Source: Arthrobacter sp. FB24
GTDB lineage: Bacteria; Actinomycetota; Actinomycetes; Actinomycetales; Micrococcaceae
Assembly (NCBI RefSeq): GCF_000196235.1
Contig: NC_008541.1
Coordinates: 3,596,001 to 3,660,000, forward strand
Length of the DNA stretch: 64,000 bases
Direction: 5' to 3'
The notes under the pieces were generated by a model. It searched no databases, was not told the origin of the DNA, and worked only from the letters and a program-made list of their open reading frames with translations. Positions 25,182 to 33,281 of this stretch are shown piece by piece. A program made the position numbers and the translations under genes. Position 1 is the first letter of the stretch; every line of letters begins with the position of its first letter.

Positions 25182-25964
25182 TCACCGGTTCCTGAAGACC
25201 GGGTTCCGCTTCTCCTGGAACGCCTTGAAACCTTCTGAATAGTCCTCCGACTTGCACAGCCGGGCCTGCTCCGCGTTTTCCTCTTCCATGGCCTCCCAGA
25301 GGCCAAGGCGCTGGTCGCGGATGTGGGCCACCAGGTCCTTGCTGGCGTTGAAAGCACCCGTGGCGCCCGTGGCAACCTTCGCCACGACGCCGCGGGTGTT
25401 TTCCAGCAGCTCGCCCTTGGGCATCGCCCGGCTGAACATCCCCTGCGCCACGGCCTCGGCGCCGGTCATCAGCTCGGCCGTGTAGATCAGGTCCAGCGTC
25501 CGGTGCATGCCCAGCCGCTCCGTGAAGTACCAGTGGCCGCCGGAATCCAGCGTGGCGCCCAGCTTGGCGAACGGCGAGCCGAACTTGGCGTCCTCCGCCA
25601 CATACACCACGTCCGTGGCCAGCAGCAGGCCCAGCCCCACGCCCAGGCAGGCGCCCTGCGCCGCCGCGAACGTAGGCGCCGGGAACTCGGTCATCTTCTT
25701 CAGCAGCGGCTGCAGCAGGCCGCCCAGATACCCCTGCACGTCGTCGGTTTCCGGCGTCACGCCGGCAATGTCCCGGCCCGCGCAGAAGGCGCGTCCCTCT
25801 CCCCTGAGCAGCAGCGCCCGCACCTCACCGCGGGAGGCGGCGTCAGCGGCGTCGTCGTACGCCTGTGTTAAATCCTTCAGCGCCTGCTCGTCCAGTGAGT
25901 TCAGCTTGTGCGGTGCGTTCAGCACAACCTCGGCGATGCCGCCGGCGATGGAGAGGGAGATCAT
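25182..25964 (-). CDS. paaG: Enoyl-CoA hydratase/isomerase family protein, PaaG-like
   Basis: A 260-aa crotonase-fold enzyme in line with the paa genes. In phenylacetate breakdown PaaG isomerises the ring-epoxide CoA ester to the oxepin. The oxyanion-hole segments are present (AFCAGRDI; GACLGVGLGLLLATDVVYVAEDAKFG). The segment LGATLDSGGHWYFTERLG keeps the Asp-x-GG pattern of PaaG rather than the two Glu of true hydratases. It lies 41 bp after paaE and is probably in the same transcript. A PaaF-like hydratase is the alternative. Its stop lies inside a degenerate copy of the dispersed repeat. Confidence 0.72.
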   Translation of the reverse strand: MISLSIAGGIAEVVLNAPHKLNSLDEQALKDLTQAYDDAADAASRGEVRALLLRGEGRAFCAGRDIAGVTPETDDVQGYLGGLLQPLLKKMTEFPAPTFAAAQGACLGVGLGLLLATDVVYVAEDAKFGSPFAKLGATLDSGGHWYFTERLGMHRTLDLIYTAELMTGAEAVAQGMFSRAMPKGELLENTRGVVAKVATGATGAFNASKDLVAHIRDQRLGLWEAMEEENAEQARLCKSEDYSEGFKAFQEKRNPVFRNR

Positions 25965-26005
25965 GGGGCTCCTGTTCGTGGCCGTGACAGCCGGGTTGAA
26001 AAGGC

Positions 26006-27232
26006 TTAGACGTCGAAGTCGACGGTGACTTCCGGGGTGGTGGGGTGGGACTGGCAGGTGAGCACGTAGCCCTTGTCCAGCTCATCCTGCTCCAGGGCGT
26101 AGTTCTCGTCCATGGTGACGGCACCCGTGACCACCTTGGCGCGGCAGGTGCCGCACACTCCCCCGGCGCACGCGAACGGCACATCCGGACGCACACGCAG
26201 GGCGGCGTTGAGCAGGGATTCGCGGGCATGGGTGGGGCTCTCCACCTTGCCCTCGAGGCCGTCCAGCTTGAACGTGATCTTGTAGGTGTCCTTGGACTCG
26301 TCCGCGATCACCGGACGCCCGATGTTGCCTTCGGGGCGGTCCGGCTTCCCGGAGGTAAAGAGCTCAAAGCGCACATGCTCGGGCTGCACGCCGCGGGCTG
26401 CCAGGGTGTCCCGGCACAGCTGCACCAGCTCGAACGGCCCGCACAGGAACCACTCGTCCACATCGTCCGCGTGGATGGCGGTGCCCAGCAGCGCCTGGAG
26501 CTTCTCGGCGTCGATCCTTCCGCTCAGCAGCGGCGCAATGCGCTGCTCTCGGGAGAGCACATGGTGCAGGGCCAGGCGGGACGGGTACTTGTCCTTCAGG
26601 TCCGCCAGCTCCTCCAGGAACATCACGTCCATGGCGGCCTTGTTGGCGTAAATCAGGTCGAAGCGGGTCTCCGGGTTGGCCGCCAGCAGCGTGCGGGCAA
26701 TCGCGATCACCGGGGTGATGCCGGAACCGGCGGCGATGGCCACGAAGCTGCCGGGCTCCCCCACCAAATCCTCCGGATGGTTCATGGAGTTCATGACATT
26801 CTGCTCCACAGCCTTGCCGTCGCGGCCGTGCTTCGAGACGAACGCGCCCATGGGGCTCATCACGTCCAGCTGGTCGCCGGGCTTCAGCTCGGCGTTGGCC
26901 CACGTGGAGAAGAGCCCGCCCAGGTCCTTCTTGATGGCCACGCGGATCTCGCTGCTGCCGTCCGCGAAGCTGCGCGGCTCGGCGCAGATGGAGTAGCTGC
27001 GGCGCACCTCGTGCGGCTGGCCGTTCTCATCCGGCATGGTGGTCCGCAGGGCCACGTACTGCCCGGGCAGGTAGTCGTACTGGCCGGCAAGCTCCGCCGG
27101 GACCCCGAACGTCACCTCGATGGCATCGTCCGTGAGCCGGCGGACTTCCGCCACCGTCAGCGTGTGGAAGGACGCACGACGGCGGCCGGTGGCCGTTGCC
27201 TGTTCGGCGGCAGTCTGGCGGACAACAGTCAT
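26006..27232 (-). CDS. paaE: Phenylacetyl-CoA 1,2-epoxidase, reductase subunit PaaE
   Basis: Electron-transfer subunit of the multicomponent epoxidase; passes electrons from NADPH to the diiron oxygenase. The 408-aa product has an FAD domain (DYLPGQYVALRTT; RRSYSIC), an NAD(P) domain (FVAIAAGSGITPVIAIARTLL) and a C-terminal plant-type 2Fe-2S domain with the cysteine pattern CAGGVCGTC and a fourth Cys in YVLTCQSHP. Fifth gene of the paaABCDE run, 15 bp after paaD. Length and domain order fit the family. Confidence 0.95.
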   Translation of the reverse strand: MTVVRQTAAEQATATGRRRASFHTLTVAEVRRLTDDAIEVTFGVPAELAGQYDYLPGQYVALRTTMPDENGQPHEVRRSYSICAEPRSFADGSSEIRVAIKKDLGGLFSTWANAELKPGDQLDVMSPMGAFVSKHGRDGKAVEQNVMNSMNHPEDLVGEPGSFVAIAAGSGITPVIAIARTLLAANPETRFDLIYANKAAMDVMFLEELADLKDKYPSRLALHHVLSREQRIAPLLSGRIDAEKLQALLGTAIHADDVDEWFLCGPFELVQLCRDTLAARGVQPEHVRFELFTSGKPDRPEGNIGRPVIADESKDTYKITFKLDGLEGKVESPTHARESLLNAALRVRPDVPFACAGGVCGTCRAKVVTGAVTMDENYALEQDELDKGYVLTCQSHPTTPEVTVDFDV

Positions 27233-27247
27233 GGGAGCACCTGTTCC

Positions 27248-27817
27248 TTACAAAACTTTGAAGTAGTCGAACGGTTCCTTGCAGTCCTGGCAGACGTACA
27301 GCGCCTTGCAGGAGGTGGAACCGAAGCGGGTGAGTTCCTTGGTGTTCAGGCTGGAGCATTGGGGACACTTCACAGCCATTTGCAGGCGGATCGGGCCTGC
27401 GTGGCGGGCCGCGTCCGAGCGGCCGGTGGGCGGCGCAATGCCGTATTCCTTGAGCTTGGCCTTGCCGGACTCGGTCATCCAGTCCGTGGTCCACGCCGGG
27501 GAGAGCACCAGCTCCACGTGCACGTTGGGGTAGCCCTCCTTCGCGAACGCCGCGCTCAGGTCATCACGGATGGCGTCCATGGCCGGGCAGCCCGAGTACG
27601 TGGGCGTAATGGTGACCTGCACGGCGGGCACCATGCCGCCGTCGTCGAACAGCCTGACGTCCCTCAATATGCCCAGGTCCGCGATAGTGAGAACAGGAAT
27701 TTCGGGATCGCACACCGTGGCGGCGAGGTCCCAGGCCTTCTGCTCCGCGGACCTGGTGTCCGCAGTGTTCGCGGTGTCGTTGTCCGCGGTGGGGTGGCTG
27801 ACATACATGTCCGGCAT
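27248..27817 (-). CDS. paaD: Phenylacetyl-CoA epoxidase subunit PaaD
   Basis: Accessory subunit needed for an active epoxidase, probably in iron-sulphur or diiron maturation. 189 aa: an N-terminal MIP18/DUF59 domain (VCDPEIPVLTIADLGILRDV; ITPTYSGCPAMDAI) and a C-terminal zinc-ribbon-like region (CPQCSSLNTKELTRFGSTSC, later CQDC). Starts 2 bp after the paaC stop. Slightly longer at the N-terminus than many PaaD proteins. Confidence 0.94.
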   Translation of the reverse strand: MPDMYVSHPTADNDTANTADTRSAEQKAWDLAATVCDPEIPVLTIADLGILRDVRLFDDGGMVPAVQVTITPTYSGCPAMDAIRDDLSAAFAKEGYPNVHVELVLSPAWTTDWMTESGKAKLKEYGIAPPTGRSDAARHAGPIRLQMAVKCPQCSSLNTKELTRFGSTSCKALYVCQDCKEPFDYFKVL

Positions 27818-27819
27818 GG

Positions 27820-28752
27820 CTACCAGCTCGCTCCGGGGTGCTGGCGGGCCAGTACCTGCATCTCTGCCAGCATGTATCCCAGGTGCTCGGAGTGCTTGCC
27901 CTGGCGTCCGCCGCCGAGGGCGGCCGGAACCCGCGGAAACTCGAGTTCCGCCTCGGCCAGGACCTCGCCGGTGAGCCGGTCAAAGTCCGCGCGCAGGCTG
28001 GAAGGTTCGACGGCGGCACCCGCCGCCGCGAGGCGGGCGGTGAGGTCGTCGTCGCGGAACAGTTCGTCCACGTAGGGCCAAATGACCTTGAAGCCGTGGA
28101 TCATCCTGCGGCGCGATTCGTCCGTGCCGAGGGCCAGGCGCAGCACCCACTGGGCGCTGTGGTCACGGTGGTAATCCACTTCCTTGACGGCCTTGGCGGC
28201 GATGCCGGCCAGGGTGGCGTCCGTGGACTTGGTCAGCCGGCTGTAGAGCTCGAACTGGTAGTAGCTCACCACGAACTGCCGGGCAATGGTGACGGCGAAG
28301 TCCCCGTTGGGCTGCTCGAAAAGTTCGATGGAGCGGAATTCGTCCTCGGAGCGGAAGTAGGCAAGATCGTCCTCGCTCTTGCCGTTGAGGCCGCCGGCGT
28401 AGCTGAGGAAGGAGCGGGCATGGCCCAGCTGGTCCAGGGCGATGTTGCCCAGGGCGATGTCCTCCTCCAGCTCCGGTGCCCGGGAGATCCAGTGGCCCAG
28501 GCGCTGGGCCAGGATCAGGGCGTCGTCGCCCAGGCGCAGTGCGAACTCGGCCACGTCCTCGGAGGGCTTGGCGGTGCCGCGGCTGACGGCGAGCGCGATA
28601 TCCTCCGGGCGGAGGGCGTTGCCCGGCGTGATGCGGGTGGCGCTGGCGGTGGCGTCACCGCTGGTGCCGGCAGTGGCGACGCCCACGGAGATGTCCCCGT
28701 GGCCGCCGTCGTGCGTTGTTTCTTCGGTGGTGGTTTCGGGTGAGGTGCTCAC
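27820..28752 (-). CDS. paaC: Phenylacetyl-CoA epoxidase subunit PaaC
   Basis: Structural ferritin-like partner of the catalytic PaaA subunit (AC core). 310 aa. Core segments: LRLGDDALILAQRLGHWISRAPELEEDIALGNIALDQLGHARSF, the decayed metal-site helix bundle of this subunit, then KEVDYHRDHSAQWVLRLALGT. An N-terminal Thr/Ala extension of about 45 residues precedes the family core, so a later start is possible. The annotated start overlaps the paaB stop by 4 bp, which supports it. Confidence 0.93.
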   Translation of the reverse strand: MSTSPETTTEETTHDGGHGDISVGVATAGTSGDATASATRITPGNALRPEDIALAVSRGTAKPSEDVAEFALRLGDDALILAQRLGHWISRAPELEEDIALGNIALDQLGHARSFLSYAGGLNGKSEDDLAYFRSEDEFRSIELFEQPNGDFAVTIARQFVVSYYQFELYSRLTKSTDATLAGIAAKAVKEVDYHRDHSAQWVLRLALGTDESRRRMIHGFKVIWPYVDELFRDDDLTARLAAAGAAVEPSSLRADFDRLTGEVLAEAELEFPRVPAALGGGRQGKHSEHLGYMLAEMQVLARQHPGASW

Positions 28753-29051
28753 AGGTGCTTCACGCCCTCGCTCTTGGTGTAGTACGTCGCGTGCCGGTAG
28801 TCCTTGCCCTGGGGCGATTCGAAGAAGGCGCCCTTGGCGTCCGGATCGCTGGACGCGATGGCCTCCGCGGGGACAACCCAGATGGACACACCCTCGTTGC
28901 GGCGGGTGTACAGGTCGCGGGCGTTGCGCAGCGCCATCGCTGCGTCCGGCGCGTGCAGGGATCCGGCGTGCACGTGGGACAGGCCGCGGCTGGAGCGGAC
29001 AAAGACTTCCCAGATGGGCCAGACGTTGCCGGCGGGGGTTTCGGGGCTCAT
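28749..29051 (-). CDS. paaB: Phenylacetyl-CoA epoxidase subunit PaaB
   Basis: Small subunit (100 aa) that bridges the AC core. Recognised by [43 protein letters not shown] and the C-terminal [13 protein letters not shown] 29051 overlaps the paaA stop by 4 bp and the stop overlaps the paaC start by 4 bp. The frame is open further upstream inside paaA, but that extension is a shadow of it. Confidence 0.94.
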   Translation of the reverse strand: MSPETPAGNVWPIWEVFVRSSRGLSHVHAGSLHAPDAAMALRNARDLYTRRNEGVSIWVVPAEAIASSDPDAKGAFFESPQGKDYRHATYYTKSEGVKHL

Positions 29052-30055
29052 GCTGCGGATTCCTTCTCTGCTTGCTTGCGGGCGTACGCTGCGGCCGCTT
29101 CGCGCACCCAGGTACCGTTCTCGTGTGCTTCGCGGCGCCGTTCCAGGCGCTGGGCGTTGCAGGGGCCGCGGCCCTTCAGGACTTCGTGGAACTCGTCCCA
29201 GTCCAGCGGGCCGTGCTCCCATTTCTTGGTTTCTTCGTTGAAACGGATGTCCTTGTCGGGGAGGGTGAGCTCCAGGACCTTGACCTGCTCCATCATCATG
29301 CCGACGAAGCGGTTGCGGAGCTCATCGTTGCTGAAGCGCTTGATGTTCCAGGCCATGGACTGCTTGGAGTTGGGTGAATCGTCATCCGGCGGGCCGAACA
29401 TCATCAGGGCCGGGGCGTACCAGCGGTTCACGGCTTCCTGGGCCATCTGCTTCTGCTCCGGGGTGCCGTGCGAGAGTTCCAGCAGGATCTCGAAGCCCTG
29501 GCGCTGGTGGAAGGACTCTTCCTTGCAGACGCGGACCATGGCCCGGCCGTAGGGGCCGAAGGACGCGCGGCACAGCGGGACCTGGTTGGCAATGGCGGCG
29601 CCGTCCACCATCCAGCCGATGGCGCCCATGTCCGCCCAGGTGCGTGCCGGGTAGTTGAAGATGGAGGAGTACTTGGCCTTGCCGTCCATCAGGTCCTGCA
29701 TCATCTGGTCGCGTGGCTGGCCCAGGGTCTCGGCGGCCGAGTACAGGTACAGGCCGTGGCCTGCCTCGTCCTGCACCTTGGCCATCAGGATGGCCTTGCG
29801 CTTCAGGCTGGGTGCACGGGAAATCCAGTTGGCTTCCGGCTGCATGCCGATGATCTCCGAGTGCGCGTGCTGCGAGATCTGGCGGATGAGGGTCTTGCGG
29901 TAGGCAGCGGGCATCCAGTCGCGGGGTTCGATGCGCGAATCCTCCGCCATAACGCGGTCAAAGTACGCCTGACCTTCTGCCTCGTGCCGGGCTGCTGCCT
30001 CAAGCTGTTCAGGTGTCAGATCAGCGGGCACTGACTGCAGGGTCTGCGATGCCAT
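29048..30055 (-). CDS. paaA: Phenylacetyl-CoA 1,2-epoxidase, catalytic subunit PaaA
   Basis: Diiron oxygenase subunit that epoxidises the ring of phenylacetyl-CoA. 335 aa, normal length. The metal-binding helices are visible: [47 protein letters not shown] (E-x-x-H) and [18 protein letters not shown] (E-x-x-x-H). First gene of the paaABCDE-paaG run. An operator-like 17-bp site for the TetR regulator lies 33 bp upstream of the start. The CoA ligase for this pathway is encoded at 59.9 kb. Confidence 0.96.
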   Translation of the reverse strand: MASQTLQSVPADLTPEQLEAAARHEAEGQAYFDRVMAEDSRIEPRDWMPAAYRKTLIRQISQHAHSEIIGMQPEANWISRAPSLKRKAILMAKVQDEAGHGLYLYSAAETLGQPRDQMMQDLMDGKAKYSSIFNYPARTWADMGAIGWMVDGAAIANQVPLCRASFGPYGRAMVRVCKEESFHQRQGFEILLELSHGTPEQKQMAQEAVNRWYAPALMMFGPPDDDSPNSKQSMAWNIKRFSNDELRNRFVGMMMEQVKVLELTLPDKDIRFNEETKKWEHGPLDWDEFHEVLKGRGPCNAQRLERRREAHENGTWVREAAAAYARKQAEKESAA

Positions 30056-30087
30056 GGTTGCTCCTATGCATATCCGATAAATAATTA

Positions 30088-30104
30088 CCGACCGTTCGTT
30101 CAGG
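30088..30104. promoter_or_regulatory. Predicted PaaR-type operator upstream of paaA
   Basis: Read on the minus strand the site is CCTGAACGAACGGTCGG. It matches the sites before paaI (59282-59298) and the TetR gene (61480-61496) in the pattern TGAAC-(4)-GGT. Located 33 bp before the paaA start, where repressor binding would block transcription. Confidence 0.7.
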
Positions 30105-30234
30105 ATATGCGGAAGCCGTGAGATGCGTCAAGCACATGCGGCGTTTGGTGGGGTAGTTTCGGGGCGTGAACGGAACCGGCGACGGAGCGCGCGCGTCTCA
30201 CCGGCCACGAAATCCGCGTGTGTAGGCTGTGGGC

Positions 30235-30642
30235 ATGACGGCACCGCAGATCTATGTCAGTTTCCCCGGCACGGCCCGCGAAGCACTCACCTTTTACCGT
30301 GACGTCTTCGGTGGAGAGCTATCGCTATTCACCAAGGAGGACTTCGGTAGCAGCGACGGCCCGCCGGACCACATCGCCCACGGAGTCCTCAGCGGCACTG
30401 TGGCCCTGGCCGGATCGGATGCGCCAGCCGGTGGGAAGACGGTCCGGTTCGAAGGCCTCATGCTCTCGTTGCTGGGGACCGCCTCACCCGAGACCCTCCA
30501 CGAGTGGTTCGACAAGCTCGCGGGCGGCGGCCAGGTGGTGGATCCCCTTGCCCCCAAGCCGTGGGGTGCATCCGATGGCCAAGTGATCGACCGGCACGGA
30601 CTTCACTGGCTTATCGGCTACGAACCCGGCGGAGCTGACTGA
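30235..30642 (+). CDS. VOC/glyoxalase superfamily protein (PhnB-like)
   Basis: A 135-aa protein of the PhnB-like (DUF1338-unrelated) VOC group: IYVSFPGTAREALTFYRDVFGGEL, HGVLSGTVALAGSDAP, then LGTASPETLHEWFDKLAGGGQVVDPLAPKPWGASDGQVIDRHGLHWLIGY. The ending D-x-x-G-x-x-W is typical. Enzymatic role unknown; these proteins often act on small toxic metabolites. The frame opens at GTG 30229; ATG 30235 is used here. Convergent with the nucleotidyltransferase gene, overlapping it at the 3' end by 32 bp. Confidence 0.82.
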   Translation: MTAPQIYVSFPGTAREALTFYRDVFGGELSLFTKEDFGSSDGPPDHIAHGVLSGTVALAGSDAPAGGKTVRFEGLMLSLLGTASPETLHEWFDKLAGGGQVVDPLAPKPWGASDGQVIDRHGLHWLIGYEPGGAD

Positions 30643-31582
30643 GGTCTTTGACCATCTTTGGTGCCGACCGCAGGAACCTGGCCCACCGGGCACGGTGCTG
30701 CCGGAGGCGGCCCCGGAGCGACATGTCCGCGTAGATGTTGCCGGTCAGGAACACTTCCGTAGGCGGAAAGACCGCACGGAACAGCATCTTTGGTTTTTCG
30801 CGCAGCGGGGCCTGGGCAATCGCAATGATCCGGGCGCTGCCCGGCTCCTTGGACAGCAGGCGGTTGCGCCATTCCGTGGACGGTTGGGGCCACGCTATTG
30901 CCGCTTCCTTCTGCGGCAGGCGTTCCTCGAGGAAGGGGCGCATTGCTGCCAGGGAGCCGGTGGCGTCGGAGATCTCCAGGATGGCGGCCGCGAGTGATTC
31001 CCGTTCCGTGAGCTCCGCCAGGTAATCGAGTTCCTGCCGGCACGCCGGCAGGTGGGGCGAGCGAAGGGCATGCAGGGCAAGGATGAGGATGCCCAGCGCC
31101 TTTGACGGGACCCGCACCTCCTGCCCTGCAAGTTCAAGGGCCTCCGTGTGCGCCCACATCGCCTCGAAGCAGTCCCCGGGGGAAGCTTCCATGCCGGGGA
31201 ACCGGAAGTGGACGTCGATGCAGCAGGGCCATTCGGGATGATCGATGGTGACGGAGTGCTTCGGAAAAGTCCTGCTGTCCGGGTCCACCGGGCGGTCCCG
31301 CCAGCCCCGCGCCCGGAGGCCTGCGAGCAGCGGTTCCAGGTCCGCCGGGGGCACAAAGACATCCACGTCCACGGAGATCTTGGGCAGGCGCAGGCCCTGG
31401 ACCACGCTGGCCGGGCCCTTGATGAAGAAGGCCCTGATTCCCAGGCTGTCCGCCACCCGCTGCACGAGGGCATGGCCCAGGAGCACGGCTTCGGGAACGC
31501 TCAGCTGCGTTTCGTCGGCGGGGTCCTCCGTTACGTCGGCCCGGTTCCCCATGGTCCGGTTCTGCATGGCGGGGGTCTGCAT
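30611..31582 (-). CDS. Nucleotidyltransferase family protein (NTP_transf_5-like)
   Basis: About 323 aa. Core motifs: FFIKGPASVVQGLRLPKISVDVDVFV (K-G ... R-x-x-x-D-x-D), HPEWPCCIDVHFRFPGME (the third Asp in a D-x-H strand) and a helical C-terminus with many Arg. This fits the putative nucleotidyltransferases found beside HprK-like kinases and PqqD proteins, including some lasso-peptide loci. Substrate unknown. It starts 8 bp after the autokinase gene; the short repeats MQTPAMQNRTM at the start give several possible ATGs. Last gene of the five-gene minus-strand unit. Confidence 0.75.
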   Translation of the reverse strand: MQTPAMQNRTMGNRADVTEDPADETQLSVPEAVLLGHALVQRVADSLGIRAFFIKGPASVVQGLRLPKISVDVDVFVPPADLEPLLAGLRARGWRDRPVDPDSRTFPKHSVTIDHPEWPCCIDVHFRFPGMEASPGDCFEAMWAHTEALELAGQEVRVPSKALGILILALHALRSPHLPACRQELDYLAELTERESLAAAILEISDATGSLAAMRPFLEERLPQKEAAIAWPQPSTEWRNRLLSKEPGSARIIAIAQAPLREKPKMLFRAVFPPTEVFLTGNIYADMSLRGRLRQHRARWARFLRSAPKMVKDLSQLRRVRSR

Positions 31583-31590
31583 GGCGGGGC

Positions 31591-33180
31591 CTAGGCCCGT
31601 GCGCGGCGGCCGGCCGCGGCGGGTTCCAGGACGTCGTCGTGTTCGGTGTCCCACTGCGGTTCGTGCGCCACGGCGTCGGGATGGGCGAGCTCCGGGAGGT
31701 CCTGCGTTTCAGGAGCCGAGGTGTACGTCCCGTAGTAGGAGTAGGCGTCCGTGCCCTTGGTGGGCACGTAGTTCAGGACGGCGCCCAGGATGCGGCCCTT
31801 CACCTTTTCCAGGTTGCCCAGGGACTGGCCCAGTTGCTCCTGGGTGGTCCGGCCCGTCCGGATCACCACGATGGCGCCGTCCGCCACGCGGGAGAGTACC
31901 GCAGCATCCGTGACCGGCAGCAGCGGCGGGGCGTCGATCAGCACGATTGCGTTCTCTGCCAGGGCGTTGAGCATGTTCTTCATGGCCTTGGAGCCCAGCA
32001 GTTCGCTGGGGTTCGGCGGAATGCGGCCGGAACCGAGGACCGAGAGGTTCGGCAGGGCACCCCAGGGCTGGAGGACATCCTCCAGTTCAGCGGTGCCGGT
32101 GAGCACGTCGGTAACCCCGACTCCCGGAACCAGGTTGAAAACGTCCACCAGCGTGGGGCGGCGGAGGTCGCCGTCGACCACTACGACGTTCTCGCCGGCG
32201 GCCGCCATGGTGACCGCCAGGTTGGCGGTGACGGTGGACTTTCCTTCGGCCTGCATGGAGCTGGTGACCACGATGATCCGCGGCGGCTGGTCCACGTCCA
32301 GGAAGCTGAGGTTGGTGCGCAGTTCGCGGAGGGCCTCGGCCATCGCCCCGCCGGCGTCGTGCAGCTGGGCTGCGGCTCCAGCGTCCAGGATGGTGCTTTT
32401 CTCGTCCAGGCGGTGGTCCACGGGGAGGGTGCCGATCACCGGGACGTCGAAGAGCCGTTCGATTTCGGTGGCGTTGCGGATGCGCCGGTCCAGGTGCCGG
32501 CGGACCAGGGCATAGGCCACGCCGAGGGCCAGACCGATGAGTGCACCGAGCGCCAGGGTGAGCTTGACGTTCGGGGACACCGGGCTGGTGGGAAGGACCG
32601 CTTTGCCCAGCGGGAGGATCCTGACGGCGGAGGCCGTCGCCGCTGGTGCGGTGGCAGCGTCCGGCGAGGTGCCGGCGTCGGGCGTTGCTGTTCCGGGTGT
32701 GGCTGTTTCGATCGCTTCCACCTGGGCGGCGAGGCCGTTGACCCAGGCATCGGCCACGCGCTGGGCGGTTGCCGGATCGGGCGACTGGGCCGTCACCCGG
32801 ATCTCGGCGGTATCCAGCGGAACCTTGACGCTGATGGTGCCGAGTAGCGCGTCTGCGGTTGTTTTAAGTTCCAGGGAGGCGATGACCCGGTCAGCCACGA
32901 GGCGGGACTTGGCCACGGACTCGTAGTTCTTGACCTTTGCCTTGGCCAGGCTGTCCCCGGCCAGTGAAAGGCTCACGTTGTCCGAGCCCGGTGTGACCAC
33001 AATGCCGCTGGAATCGGACGAGTAGATCTTGGGCTGAAGGACGGTCCAGCCGAACGCCGTCAATGTGGCCAGCAGGGTGAAGGCGACGATGGCCTTCCAG
33101 TACACCCGCACCACCCGAAGGTAGTCTGCCAGGTCCAGGCCGGCAGGTGCTTCTGCGCCGGCCGCAATGTTGACGCTCAT
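31591..33180 (-). CDS. Wzz-type co-polymerase / BY-type tyrosine autokinase (second copy)
   Basis: A 529-aa membrane protein, paralogue of the one at 4394. N-terminal Wzz domain (LADYLRVVRVYWKAIVAFTLLATLTAFGW, later VKLTLALGALIGLALGVAYALV). An unusual Ala/Thr/Pro-rich insert (TATPGTATPDAGTSPDAATA) precedes the second helix. Kinase: Walker A MQAEGKST, Walker A' VVVDGDLRRPTLVD, Walker B IVLIDAPPLLPVTDAA, terminal Tyr cluster YSYYGTY. ATG 33180 is preceded by GGAAGGA. Its position inside a PqqD/HprK/nucleotidyltransferase unit, away from the main sugar locus, suggests a distinct export or modification job. Confidence 0.88.
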   Translation of the reverse strand: MSVNIAAGAEAPAGLDLADYLRVVRVYWKAIVAFTLLATLTAFGWTVLQPKIYSSDSSGIVVTPGSDNVSLSLAGDSLAKAKVKNYESVAKSRLVADRVIASLELKTTADALLGTISVKVPLDTAEIRVTAQSPDPATAQRVADAWVNGLAAQVEAIETATPGTATPDAGTSPDAATAPAATASAVRILPLGKAVLPTSPVSPNVKLTLALGALIGLALGVAYALVRRHLDRRIRNATEIERLFDVPVIGTLPVDHRLDEKSTILDAGAAAQLHDAGGAMAEALRELRTNLSFLDVDQPPRIIVVTSSMQAEGKSTVTANLAVTMAAAGENVVVVDGDLRRPTLVDVFNLVPGVGVTDVLTGTAELEDVLQPWGALPNLSVLGSGRIPPNPSELLGSKAMKNMLNALAENAIVLIDAPPLLPVTDAAVLSRVADGAIVVIRTGRTTQEQLGQSLGNLEKVKGRILGAVLNYVPTKGTDAYSYYGTYTSAPETQDLPELAHPDAVAHEPQWDTEHDDVLEPAAAGRRARA

Positions 33181-33281
33181 GGTGGATCCTTCCAAGTTTG
33201 TATGTTTCTCTGCCCGGTCTTCGTTGCCGGGTTACTGCGTCGAGTGGTCCCCCACGGAGTGGTCTCCCACACGGTCGGCGG

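Noticed and set aside
26045-28075. Long plus-strand open frame of 676 codons
   Set aside because: Antisense shadow of paaC, paaD and paaE; His/Arg/Gly-rich and without recognisable motifs.
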